A DNA stretch of 24,996 nt from Bacillota bacterium (lineage in GTDB: Bacteria > Bacillota > Clostridia > DSM-8532). The position numbers and the translations under genes are program-made. The stretch lies in the NCBI GenBank assembly GCA_023459915.1, contig JAEWSN010000178.1, positions 1-24,996 of the forward strand, read 5' to 3'. This document shows, in pieces, positions 14,775 to 21,606 of this stretch. The notes beneath the pieces are model-generated. The model saw nothing but the letters and a program-made list of their open reading frames with translations, did not search any database and had not been told where the DNA came from. The first letter of the stretch is position 1. Every line of letters begins with the position of its first letter.

Positions 14775-14803
14775 TATAATGAATGCGGACATGGCACAAT
14801 CGC
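14775..14803. promoter_or_regulatory. Overlapping divergent promoters for rsmF and the RsbW-like gene
   Basis: Plus strand: an extended -10 TGATATAAT (14772-14780) without a good -35, leading to the RsbW-like gene. Minus strand: TTGTGC, 17-bp spacer and TATCAT overlapping the same bases, leading to rsmF. The two polymerase sites would compete. Confidence 0.5.
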
Positions 14804-14841
14804 ACGCCGCCGGCTCCCACGCGCCGTCCACAGGAGGGCCT

Positions 14842-15264
14842 ATGGAAATCCAGCAGTTCAAACTCTCCGCACGTCTGGACTACACGCCCCAAAGCATGGA
14901 TCATTTTGTGGATCTCTGTGAGCAGGCCATCGCCGGCATCACCGACAACCGGCACGCGCGCTTCATGCTCAAGACCGCCGTTGACGAACTGACGCTCAAC
15001 GCCCTGGAGCATGGATACGAAAAGAGCTCCGGCATTGTGTCCGTCCACATTGAGCGCATGGAAACCGGCATCTTCTTCGAAATTTCAGATTTCGGAAAGG
15101 GCATTGTGCCGGAGCGCATCCAGTTCGAACGCGCCGCCAACACGGAAGAGGATTTGCGTTCCCGTGGCTGGGCATACGCCATCCTCAACCGGCTCACCGA
15201 GAATCTGGTCATCGCCGCCAACACCCCGCATGGTTCCCGCGTGTCACTGACCATTCCCTACTGA
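14842..15264 (+). CDS. RsbW/SpoIIAB-like ATP-binding protein (HATPase_c, anti-sigma type)
   Basis: 140 aa. A single GHKL ATPase domain with the N box AVDELTLNALEHGY (about 66-79), the G1 box ISDFGKGI (about 96-103) and the G2-like SRGWAYAILNRLT. There is no histidine-kinase phospho-acceptor or membrane region. Relatives bind a sigma factor and phosphorylate a STAS-domain anti-anti-sigma protein on Ser/Thr. No sigma factor or STAS gene lies next to it, which is unusual for RsbW or SpoIIAB, so the partner must be encoded elsewhere. The start at 14842 is fixed by AGGAGG 4 bp upstream; the longer open frame extends into the rsmF promoter. It is convergent with the OPRT-like gene; the 58-bp gap holds only a short GCGTATACGC palindrome. 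Confidence 0.85.
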   Translation: MEIQQFKLSARLDYTPQSMDHFVDLCEQAIAGITDNRHARFMLKTAVDELTLNALEHGYEKSSGIVSVHIERMETGIFFEISDFGKGIVPERIQFERAANTEEDLRSRGWAYAILNRLTENLVIAANTPHGSRVSLTIPY

Positions 15265-15322
15265 ACGGCCGCCATTTATTGCGTATACGCTTGATTCGTC
15301 CACGCGGAAGCTCCAGCAGGAC

Positions 15323-16225
15323 CTATAAATGCTTCGCATTAGTAGGATAGAACTGCTTCTCCAGGCACAGTCTGGCGCGCGCCGCGGTCTTTTCATCCGA
15401 AGCCAGCGCCTCGGTCATGAATTCGGGGTGCGCCACGACAAACCGGCCCATGGCGGCTTCCGGATCCGCCAGATAATCCAGCAGCATCGGCAGCACCGAT
15501 TTCGGCAGCACCCCCGCATCCACCGCCGCCTTGAACAGATCAGGATCTACTGCAACCAGCGCCAGGGATTGCACGCCAAGACGCGCCAGCAATGCTCCGC
15601 CGCCCTGCAGCCGATCCACCACGACCAGGCTCCACGGCATCTCCCCGCCCAGGTCACGAATGGCGGGCACCCAGGCCCGTTCATAGCTCGAGGCCGTGGT
15701 GATGAGATCCGCGACATGCAGGCATCGCATGCCGGAAAGGGTTTTGACGGGAACCGATGTGCCGGGCTGCGGCAGATTGTCCCGCGCGGGTTGGTTCGCG
15801 CCCAGATACAAATGGGCGGACATGTCCTTGAACAATGTCAGATGGGGCTTGCCCAGCCGATGGGCCAACGCCAGGGAGAAGAACCAGTCGCGGCGTTCGC
15901 CGCCGGAAACCAGATCCACCTCGCTGAGCTTCAGCGTCCCGGAAACCTTCTCCACCAAGGCGTCGATGACGCCGGCAAAAATGGCGTCCTCCTGAAGGTT
16001 TTTCAGCACCAGCGCCTCTACAGCCCCACTGAGCAACGCCGGCTCCTGCAGGAGCGCGTCAATCTCACCGAGCAACGCGGTGGCCTTGGCCTCACTGCCA
16101 TAGAGAAAATGCGTATTGACATAAAAAGGGCCAATGCGGCCCGACGTGTACCAAAACGGTTTGTTCTCCGGACACACCCGGATGGCGTTGGTCTGGAACA
16201 GCCATGTCGCAACCGATGGATTCAT
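15323..16225 (-). CDS. Orotate phosphoribosyltransferase-like protein (divergent PyrE)
   Basis: 300 aa, longer than typical PyrE (about 200). The start at 16225 follows GGGAGGACAGG. Near the N-terminus NKPFWYTSGRIGPFYVNTHF (21-40) resembles the OPRT entry segment with its S-G-x-x-S/G-P-x-Y-V pattern. SGGERRDWFFSLALA lies at about 107-121. The PRPP-loop region is LHVADLITTASSYERA (169-184). Compared with the usual D-D/E-x-x-T-T-G-x-S it has Ala-Asp for the acidic pair and Ala for Gly, so catalysis is likely but not certain. The extra C-terminal 90 residues are helical and unassigned. It follows pyrK and pyrD, which supports a role in making OMP. A dedicated PyrE elsewhere in the genome would instead point to a regulatory or salvage role. 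Confidence 0.72.
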   Translation of the reverse strand: MNPSVATWLFQTNAIRVCPENKPFWYTSGRIGPFYVNTHFLYGSEAKATALLGEIDALLQEPALLSGAVEALVLKNLQEDAIFAGVIDALVEKVSGTLKLSEVDLVSGGERRDWFFSLALAHRLGKPHLTLFKDMSAHLYLGANQPARDNLPQPGTSVPVKTLSGMRCLHVADLITTASSYERAWVPAIRDLGGEMPWSLVVVDRLQGGGALLARLGVQSLALVAVDPDLFKAAVDAGVLPKSVLPMLLDYLADPEAAMGRFVVAHPEFMTEALASDEKTAARARLCLEKQFYPTNAKHL

Positions 16226-16264
16226 CCTGTCCTCCCGGCCTTCCGGCCCTTTTCGGCGGAAAAT

Positions 16265-16418
16265 CGTTCCCGCCGCTTTGCTGCATTCGCTGGCAGGAAC
16301 CGCTCCCACCGCACTTCCATCCTTGTCGACGGGAACCGCTCCCGCCGCGCTTCCATCCTTGTCGACGGGAACCGCGCCCGCCGCGCTTTTTCATTTACCA
16401 GAGGGAAACCGCTCCCAC
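16265..16418. repeat. 36-bp tandem repeat (about 4.2 copies) spanning the pyrD stop codon
   Basis: Units 16265-16300, 16301-16336, 16337-16372 and 16373-16409 (37 bp), plus a 9-bp start of a fifth inside pyrD. Units two and three differ at only two positions (both contain TTCCATCCTTGTCGACGGG); the outer two are diverged. The pyrD stop (16397-16395) is in the fourth unit. The unit is 36 bp but there are no spacers, so this is not CRISPR. The whole pyrD/OPRT-like gap is filled by it. Confidence 0.88.
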
Positions 16419-17333
16419 AATGTCCTGCATCTGCGCAAACCCATGCCGCGCCATGTAATCGGAAATCTCTCCCGCCGCGCGCGGCCACACCCCGGGATCC
16501 ACAAATCCCGCGGTGCCAATCATCACGGCGGACGCGCCGGCCAGCAGGAATTCCACGGCATCCCTGCCCGTGGTGATGCCCCCCATGCCGACCACAGGAA
16601 TGGCGACGGCACGCGCCACCTGATACACCATGCGCACGGCGATGGGTTTCACCGCAGGACCGGACAGGCCCCCCATGAGATTGCCCAGCACCGGACGGCG
16701 CGTTTCCACGTCGATGGCCATGCCCAGCAGGGTGTTGATGAGCGACAGCGAATCCGCCCCGGCCGCCTCCGCCGCGCGGGCAATTTCCGTGATGTCCGTG
16801 ACGTTCGGCGTCAGCTTCACCATCAAGGGTTTGCGGCATTTGGGCCGCACCGCCGACACAATATCCGTGATGCCGGCCGCGGTGCTGCCAAACGCCATGC
16901 CGCCCTGCTTCACATTCGGACAGGACAGGTTCAGCTCTATCGCGTCCACATCGGCATCGGAGAGAATCTCCACCATCTGGATGTAATCTGCCTTGGTGCT
17001 GCCGGACGCGTTGGCGATGATGGCCACATCGTACTGCCGCAGGAACGGGATTTCCCGCTCAATGAACGCGTGCACACCCGGGTTTTGCAACCCCACACTG
17101 TTGAGGATGCCCGCCGGCGTTTCCGCGATGCGCGGCGGCCGGTTGCCCTGACGCGGCTCGAGCGTAAGCCCCTTGACGGAGATACCGCCCAGCGTGGACA
17201 AATCGAAGTATTCGGCATACTCGCGTCCAAACCCGAATGTGCCGGAAGCGGCGATTACGGGATTCTTCATCCGGAGGCCGGCAATGTCCACGGAGAGATT
17301 GGGGTCAGACCCCATGCGTTGCTGCTGTGCCAT
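16395..17333 (-). CDS. pyrD: Dihydroorotate dehydrogenase, type 1B catalytic subunit
   Basis: 312 aa. It oxidises dihydroorotate to orotate with FMN in de novo pyrimidine synthesis and works with PyrK to pass electrons to NAD+. Class 1 features: VIAASGTFGFGREYAEYFD (26-44), ISVKGLTLEPRQGN, LNSVGLQNPG (78-86), and NLSCPNVKQGG with Cys138, the class 1B catalytic cysteine. The FMN-phosphate region near VVGMGGITTGRDAVEFLLAGA and VMIGTAGF is intact. The ATG at 17333 is 9 bp after AGGAGG. The normal domain begins around residue 13 (LSVDIAGLRMKNPV); residues 7-12 (MGSDPN) are encoded by a TGGGGTCTGACCCCA palindrome, so the N-terminus is atypical. pyrK ends 14 bp upstream. Confidence 0.95.
   Translation of the reverse strand: MAQQQRMGSDPNLSVDIAGLRMKNPVIAASGTFGFGREYAEYFDLSTLGGISVKGLTLEPRQGNRPPRIAETPAGILNSVGLQNPGVHAFIEREIPFLRQYDVAIIANASGSTKADYIQMVEILSDADVDAIELNLSCPNVKQGGMAFGSTAAGITDIVSAVRPKCRKPLMVKLTPNVTDITEIARAAEAAGADSLSLINTLLGMAIDVETRRPVLGNLMGGLSGPAVKPIAVRMVYQVARAVAIPVVGMGGITTGRDAVEFLLAGASAVMIGTAGFVDPGVWPRAAGEISDYMARHGFAQMQDIVGAVSLW
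17300..17314. repeat. REP-like palindrome inside the 5' end of pyrD
   Basis: TGGGGTC-A-GACCCCA is a perfect 7-1-7 inverted repeat (15 bp). It lies within codons 7-12 of pyrD and resembles the imperfect GGGGTC/GACCCC element upstream of rsmF. Confidence 0.65.
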
Positions 17334-17347
17334 GGCTGGCGCCCTCC

Positions 17348-18124
17348 TCACTCAAACACGATGTCCCGGCCGTTGAACACAGGCCCTTCCTTGCACACAT
17401 GCGTGTAAATCTCCGATTCACCCTGCTTCTTTTTGCACGCGCAGACCAGGCACGCGCCCACGCCGCAGCCCATGCGCTGTTCCATGGACACCTGCACCGG
17501 CACATCCCGTGCCACGCAGAGATCCACGGCCGCTTTCATCATGGGCATGGGCCCACACACATAGACCCCGTTGACAGGACCCTGTTCCAGCCGGCGTGCC
17601 AGCAGGGAGGTCACAAATCCGTGCGTGCCGTACGAACCGTCGTCCGTGGCAATTTCCAGATGCTCGCACTGACCGGCGAACGCGTCCTCGAGCACCACCG
17701 CATCCCGGTTCCGGAAGCCCAGCAGCGCCGTGCGTTCCACGTCGGGCATGCTTCGCAACAGATACAGCAGCGGAAAGGTGCCGATGCCTCCCCCCACGAC
17801 CACCATCCGGCCGCCGGGCGCAACGGGTTGGAAGCTGGAGCCCAAAGGCCCCATCACATCGGCCGTGTCCCCGGCCCGCAGACGCGCGAGCCGTTCGGTG
17901 CCGGCGCCCTTGACCTGAAACACAATGTCCACGGTATTGTCCCCGGGGTGCACATCGCACACACTGATGGGACGACGCAGATAGGCCTCCAGGGAATCCC
18001 CGCAGCGGATATTGAGAAACTGCCCGGGTTTGGCGCCGGTGGCAAGGCGTTCCGATGCCAGCACCATGCGCCAGACATCCGCGGACAGCTGATCCATGCG
18101 GGCAATTTGTTCGTGAAATACCAT
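17348..18124 (-). CDS. pyrK: Dihydroorotate dehydrogenase electron-transfer subunit
   Basis: 258 aa. It is the FAD and [2Fe-2S] subunit that links type 1B PyrD to NAD+. The N-terminal FAD barrel contains PGQFLNIRCG and RRPISV (51-55 region, FAD binding). The NAD-binding part has MVVVGGGIGTFPLLYLL (107-123) and GVYVCGPMPMMKA (186-198). The iron-sulfur cluster ligands are Cys220, Cys225, Cys228 and Cys244 (GCGVGACLVCACKKK ... THVCKEGPVF). Length is normal. The start at 18124 is preceded by GGGAGGAG; a nearer-upstream ATG is out of frame. First gene of the pyrK-pyrD-OPRT-like operon. pyrB, pyrC and pyrF are not in the window. Confidence 0.95.
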   Translation of the reverse strand: MVFHEQIARMDQLSADVWRMVLASERLATGAKPGQFLNIRCGDSLEAYLRRPISVCDVHPGDNTVDIVFQVKGAGTERLARLRAGDTADVMGPLGSSFQPVAPGGRMVVVGGGIGTFPLLYLLRSMPDVERTALLGFRNRDAVVLEDAFAGQCEHLEIATDDGSYGTHGFVTSLLARRLEQGPVNGVYVCGPMPMMKAAVDLCVARDVPVQVSMEQRMGCGVGACLVCACKKKQGESEIYTHVCKEGPVFNGRDIVFE

Positions 18125-18169
18125 TGGCCATTCTCCTCCCGCTCAAGGGAATTCTGTCATATCCCGAGC

Positions 18170-18199
18170 ATTGTACCACAGGGGTTCCACCGGTTGCAA
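18170..18199 (-). promoter_or_regulatory. Probable promoter of the pyrK operon
   Basis: Minus strand -35 TTGCAA (18199-18194), 18-bp spacer, -10 TACAAT (18175-18170), about 45 bp upstream of pyrK. No PyrR attenuator hairpin was recognised in the short leader. Confidence 0.65.
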
Positions 18200-18211
18200 A
18201 AGCAAGGGCAA

Positions 18212-18315
18212 GCATGTCAAGCAGCCATGTCAAGCAGCCATGTCAAACAACCACGTCAAGCAACCACGTCAAGCAACCACGTCAAGCAGTCATGCCAAGA
18301 AGCCAGGTCAAGCCG
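18212..18315. repeat. 13-bp tandem repeat (8 copies) between the PHP gene and the pyrK promoter
   Basis: Eight consecutive 13-bp units with consensus CCATGTCAAGCAG / CCACGTCAAGCAA on the plus strand, starting 18 bp past the PHP stop and ending about 12 bp before the pyrK -35. Units 4 and 5 are identical; the ends are more diverged. No spacers, and the unit length is not a multiple of three, so it is neither CRISPR nor coding. Confidence 0.92.
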
Positions 18316-18333
18316 GATGCAGGCGGCCCGACC

Positions 18334-19077
18334 CTACAAGCTGCCGGGACGGTATCCGAGCGGAAGCCCGAGGCCCTGCCGAAGGGCGTTCAACAGCGCG
18401 CCCACGGAGCGTTCGGGCAAATCAATGTCATGTTCCGGTTCGGAGATGTCCCACAGATGATGGGCGTCCGAGTTGGTGAGACAGGGAACCACGCCCGGCT
18501 CCGAAAGCGGTGAAAGCAGCGGGAACGCGGCTTTGGACGCCTCCACCACCCGAAACCCGTATTCCGGCGGGATGATACCCAGGGTTGCCTCGATGCTGTA
18601 TGCGTCCCGATCCACATGGGCCGGCACCACCACGCCCCCCGCGGCACGGACGGCCGCCAGCGCCGCTTCCACATCGAATCCCGAAGCGGCCAGCAGCATG
18701 CGCGGTTCCTCCCGCACAGGCACATCCTCCGCATCGAGCACCCACTGGTGCCCGAAGATGTCAGGCCGGTTGTCCGGGACAGCCATTCCTTCAAACAACC
18801 CGGCCGCGACAGCCTGTGCCGCCGACTCGGTGGGAAACAGGCACAGCAGATGGATTTCCTCGGCCGTGCACAGCTCCATGGCCGGCACCACCACCAGACC
18901 GGCGGCCTCCCCGAGCGCCTTCACCACGCCAACCTGGCCGACACTGTTGTGATCGGCCACCGCGATGACATCGAGCCCCTTGAGCACCGACATGTTGACG
19001 ATGTTGTTCGGCGTCATGTCGTCATCGCTGCACGGCGACAGGCAGGAATGGATGTGCAGATCGTAGTGGTACCTCAT
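18334..19077 (-). CDS. PHP-domain phosphoesterase-like protein of the hydrogenase-like cluster
   Basis: 247 aa. A complete PHP domain: YDLHIHSCLSPCSDDD (His8, His10), IAVADHNS (Asp42, His43), VPAMELCTAEEIHLLCLF (Glu68, His76), VVPAHVDRDAYS, and TNSDAHHLWDI near the C-terminus. These are the metal ligands of PHP phosphoesterases, so it is probably an active metal hydrolase on a phosphate ester; the substrate is unknown. The start at 19077 overlaps the upstream DRTGG gene by 4 bp (ATGA). From family knowledge, PHP proteins of this type recur next to DRTGG and iron hydrogenase-like genes in Clostridia. It ends the operon; a 13-bp tandem repeat array follows the stop. Confidence 0.85.
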   Translation of the reverse strand: MRYHYDLHIHSCLSPCSDDDMTPNNIVNMSVLKGLDVIAVADHNSVGQVGVVKALGEAAGLVVVPAMELCTAEEIHLLCLFPTESAAQAVAAGLFEGMAVPDNRPDIFGHQWVLDAEDVPVREEPRMLLAASGFDVEAALAAVRAAGGVVVPAHVDRDAYSIEATLGIIPPEYGFRVVEASKAAFPLLSPLSEPGVVPCLTNSDAHHLWDISEPEHDIDLPERSVGALLNALRQGLGLPLGYRPGSL

Positions 19078-19427
19078 TTGGCCAACACTTCCCCGTCGAT
19101 GGCACGCCAGGCCCGCAGGCATATCTGTGCCGCGCTGTGCGGCGCGGCCAGCATCACCACGCCCTCGCGGTTGGCCCGCGCAAGGGTGGCGGCCTCGATG
19201 TCGATGCCCTCCGGAATGACCACGCAGGCCGCCCCGGTGAGGGACGCCACCGCGACGACGTTGAGATTGGTGTGCACCGTGGTCCAGACATCTCCCGCGG
19301 ACACCTTGGCCATGGCCCAGCTGAGCAGGTCGCAGGCGTACACGCCACCTATCGGCTGATTGAGCGCCGCCATTTCTTCGGTTGCGATGCGATACCCGTT
19401 GACGCGGGCAAACTCCCTGACTGTCAT
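19074..19427 (-). CDS. DRTGG-like small protein (HPr-kinase N-domain fold), second copy
   Basis: 117 aa: MTVREFARVNGYRIATEE, then GGVYACDLLSWAMAKVSAGDVWTT without a break, then NLNVVAVASLTGAACVVIPEG and EGVVMLAAPHSAAQICLRAW. This is the DRTGG-type fold found beside hydrogenase modules and in phosphotransacetylase N-termini. There is no kinase or catalytic motif; a ligand-binding or adaptor role is a guess. The start overlaps the H-cluster gene stop by 4 bp (ATGA), with GAGGGG upstream. It is homologous in layout to the first DRTGG gene of the operon but clearly diverged. Confidence 0.75.
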   Translation of the reverse strand: MTVREFARVNGYRIATEEMAALNQPIGGVYACDLLSWAMAKVSAGDVWTTVHTNLNVVAVASLTGAACVVIPEGIDIEAATLARANREGVVMLAAPHSAAQICLRAWRAIDGEVLAK

Positions 19428-20710
19428 GTCAACCCCTCAAAGCGGTGGGCGAGATCGGTCACCTTCTCCCGCAGTTTGAAAATGCAATCGGTTTCCTTTG
19501 CCATACCCTGTACAATGTCCTCGGCCAGCGCGCGGCAGCTGGGCGCGCCGCAGGCGCCGCAATCGAGCCCGGGAAGTCCCTCCTCGATGGTGTCGATGCG
19601 CTGCAGCATGTCGAGCGCGCGTTCCATGTCGTCGTCGAGCTTGAGCACGGGAATGTAGGACATTTCCTTTGTCCAGGCCAGATCTTCGGGCTCCGCCACG
19701 AGACAGGAGGCATCGAAATCCTCATCCCGCGCAGCCTCAATCACGTTCTGCAGATTGGTTTTGGAAACAAAGGGATTCTCGACCGTCAACGGGCCACCGA
19801 GGCAGCCCTCCAGACAGGCCAGCGCCTCGATGAACGCGACATCCTCCAGCCGCTCCTCGACCGTCTCCTCCAGAATCGCGATGACATTCTGGATGCCGTG
19901 GACCGCGAGATGGCGGCCCTTTTCCAGCTGTGCGCTCTCCCCGCCCGTACAGGCCCACAGGACCCCGGCCGGTCCGGCCATGGTGCGGTGCGCCGGCAAA
20001 TCGCTCTGCATGTGGCGCAGCTGCTCCATCATCGGCAGGTGAATGTCCTTCATGGCAAACACCGCGCTGACTGCCGAGACTTCCTTCCCGAACGGCGCCT
20101 TCACACTGGTCACCTTGGCCGCGCATGGAGAGAGGAAGAATGTGCCGATTTCCTCCGGCGCAAATCCGGTTTTTTCGGCCGCCCGCTTCCTGGCCATTTC
20201 CGCGGCCACCTCCATGGGCGAATCGAGCTTGAGCAGATTGTCGATGAGATTGGGGAAGCGAACCTGGACCAGCCGCACCACGGCCGGACAGGCGGTGGAA
20301 ATGACCGGTTTTTTCACATCATGCCGTTCCAGATATCTGCGGGTGGCGTCTGACACCACCTGGGCGGCGGTTGCCACCTCGAACACATCATCGAACCCGA
20401 TGTTCAGCAATGCCTGCAGAATCCGGTCACGTCCATGGGATGGCGGGAACTGCCCGTACAGCGAAGGCGCGGGCAGCGCGACACGATAGCGGTAATCGGC
20501 CATGCGTTCCAACGGATCGCTGACCGCTTTTTTGGCATGGTAGGGACAGACGCGCACACACTCGCCGCAGTCGATGCAACGTTCCTTCGTAATTTCCGCC
20601 TTGCCATTGCGCACCCGGATGGCCTCGGTGGGGCAATGCTTGATGCAATTGGTGCATCCCTTGCATTTGTCCCGATCGAGTGTGACCGAGTGGGTATATG
20701 CCTGGTGCAT
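19424..20710 (-). CDS. [FeFe]-hydrogenase-like iron-sulfur protein with non-canonical H-cluster motifs
   Basis: 428 aa. Residues 10-60 hold a 2[4Fe-4S] ferredoxin domain (Cys16/19/22/26 and Cys45/48/51/55). The hydrogenase large-subunit-like domain follows. The four H-cluster ligand cysteines appear to be kept: Cys141 in STACPAVV, Cys196 in LSPCAAK, and Cys299/Cys303 in ALACLEGCLGGP. The usual TSCCP is TACP, so the proton-relay cysteine is replaced by Ala, and MPC is SPC. Residues 380-409 form an extra CGACGAPSC-type 4Fe-4S domain (Cys384/387/392/409). There is no PAS domain. The motifs match putatively sensory or non-catalytic hydrogenase groups better than H2-evolving enzymes. The start at 20710 has GGAGGAG upstream. 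Operon position between ATP-binding and DRTGG proteins supports a signalling role. Confidence 0.85.
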   Translation of the reverse strand: MHQAYTHSVTLDRDKCKGCTNCIKHCPTEAIRVRNGKAEITKERCIDCGECVRVCPYHAKKAVSDPLERMADYRYRVALPAPSLYGQFPPSHGRDRILQALLNIGFDDVFEVATAAQVVSDATRRYLERHDVKKPVISTACPAVVRLVQVRFPNLIDNLLKLDSPMEVAAEMARKRAAEKTGFAPEEIGTFFLSPCAAKVTSVKAPFGKEVSAVSAVFAMKDIHLPMMEQLRHMQSDLPAHRTMAGPAGVLWACTGGESAQLEKGRHLAVHGIQNVIAILEETVEERLEDVAFIEALACLEGCLGGPLTVENPFVSKTNLQNVIEAARDEDFDASCLVAEPEDLAWTKEMSYIPVLKLDDDMERALDMLQRIDTIEEGLPGLDCGACGAPSCRALAEDIVQGMAKETDCIFKLREKVTDLAHRFEGLT

Positions 20711-20748
20711 GGGTATCTCCTCCAGACCAGTGTTTCGTGGGGGGACGC

Positions 20749-21177
20749 TCAACGAAGACGAACCAAAATGTGCACGGTGGTGCCTCTTCCCGGTTCCGTA
20801 TCCACCAGAAACTCGTCCGCGTGTTTCTTGATGTTGGGCAGGCCCATGCCGGCGCCGAAGCCCATTTCCCGGATGCTGTCGGGCGCGGTGGACCAGCCTT
20901 CCTGCATCGCCAGCTCCAGATCCGGGATGCCGGGACCCTCGTCCTGGATGCGGACAGACACCTTGTCGCGATCGATCTCCACATGCGCCGTTCCACCATG
21001 GCCGTGTATCACCGCGTTGATTTCGGCTTCATACATGGCCACGGATGCGCGTTTGACAATCGGTGGCGCCACGCCCATCTGGTTGAGCAGCTTGCGGACG
21101 CTGCTGGACGCCTCGCCGGCCACGATGAAATCATTGGCGGGAATCTCGTATTCCCGGATGATCACGCCACTGTCCAT
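20749..21177 (-). CDS. ATP-binding anti-sigma/serine kinase-like protein (HATPase_c) of the hydrogenase-like cluster
   Basis: 142 aa. A stand-alone GHKL ATPase: N box AMYEAEINAVIHGHGG (about 48-61), G1 box IQDEGPGIPD (about 77-86), and G2 box GFGAGMGLPNIKKHAD (about 106-121), with the C-terminal GRGTTVHI. No phospho-acceptor domain is present. It resembles RsbT/RsbW-like Ser/Thr kinases and the ATPases seen next to [FeFe] hydrogenase genes in Clostridia. The ATG at 21177 shares its first base with the last base of the previous stop (TGATG), with GGGGAG upstream; coupling is tight. The 38-bp gap to the H-cluster gene holds only that gene's ribosome site. Confidence 0.85.
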   Translation of the reverse strand: MDSGVIIREYEIPANDFIVAGEASSSVRKLLNQMGVAPPIVKRASVAMYEAEINAVIHGHGGTAHVEIDRDKVSVRIQDEGPGIPDLELAMQEGWSTAPDSIREMGFGAGMGLPNIKKHADEFLVDTEPGRGTTVHILVRLR

Positions 21178-21527
21178 CAACCGTCTCCCCGTCCATGAAT
21201 CCCTTTTTCGTACAGCCGGCCACAGGTGGCGAACATGGGCAGCTCCGTGGACAGCACGGCAATGCCCTTTTCCTCCGCCAACGCCACAATGGCCTCCTGC
21301 GGCTTCTTGCCCCGGACGAACACCACGACCCGGATGTCCATCATCTCCGCCGTCCGGATGACCTGGGGATTCATCAATCCCGTGATCATCATGGCGTTCT
21401 CTTTTGAAAAGGCCATGACATCGCTCATCAAATCCGCGCCGCAGGCGGAACGGATGTCAATGCCGCTGTCATGGCCGACCGTGTGCGTTTGCGCTTCAAG
21501 CAGGGCCGCAATCTCATCAATCCGCAT
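21177..21527 (-). CDS. DRTGG-domain small protein, first copy
   Basis: 116 aa. Opens MRIDEIAALLEAQTHT, with CGADLMSDVMAFSKENAMMITG, NPQVIRTAEMMDIRVVVFVRG and GIAVLSTELPMFATCGRLYEKG. The DLMSDVMA and LSTELPMFATCGRLY segments are characteristic of DRTGG proteins of hydrogenase loci. No enzyme motif is seen. The start has GAGAGG upstream. A perfect 13-bp hairpin lies just before that ribosome site. It heads the tightly overlapping four- to five-gene unit and probably belongs to the same transcript as the DUF1858 gene. Confidence 0.8.
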   Translation of the reverse strand: MRIDEIAALLEAQTHTVGHDSGIDIRSACGADLMSDVMAFSKENAMMITGLMNPQVIRTAEMMDIRVVVFVRGKKPQEAIVALAEEKGIAVLSTELPMFATCGRLYEKGIHGRGDG

Positions 21528-21546
21528 AGGATACCTCTCATATAGA

Positions 21547-21578
21547 GATCATGCCGGAGTGGTTGCTCCGGCATGATC
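21547..21578. promoter_or_regulatory. Perfect 13-bp hairpin between DUF1858 and DRTGG genes
   Basis: GATCATGCCGGAG (21547-21559), 6-nt loop, CTCCGGCATGATC (21566-21578), a perfect stem. No T tract follows on either strand. It ends only about 7 bp before the DRTGG ribosome site, so it may be a processing or stability element that sets expression between the two genes. No promoter is visible in the remaining gap. Confidence 0.65.
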
Positions 21579-21606
21579 CGATTTGCGATGGAACCGCCTG
21601 CGTGTC

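Noticed and set aside
16092..16394. Small Arg/Gly-rich protein (RGSRRQGWK repeats) on the minus strand
   Set aside because: It is a translation of the 36-bp tandem repeat that continues out of frame through the start of the OPRT-like gene, with no ribosome site.
16265..16418. Possible CRISPR array because of the 36-bp unit
   Set aside because: Units are directly adjacent with no spacers and no cas genes are nearby.
18125..18169. PyrR-binding attenuator in the pyrK leader
   Set aside because: The leader is short, and no PyrR anti-antiterminator consensus or terminator was found.
18212..18315. Possible CRISPR or coding repeat
   Set aside because: The 13-bp units are contiguous with no spacers, and their length is not a multiple of three.
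17237..18460. 407-codon plus-strand frame over pyrK
   Set aside because: It is antisense to pyrK and extends into the 13-bp repeat array; no domain is seen.
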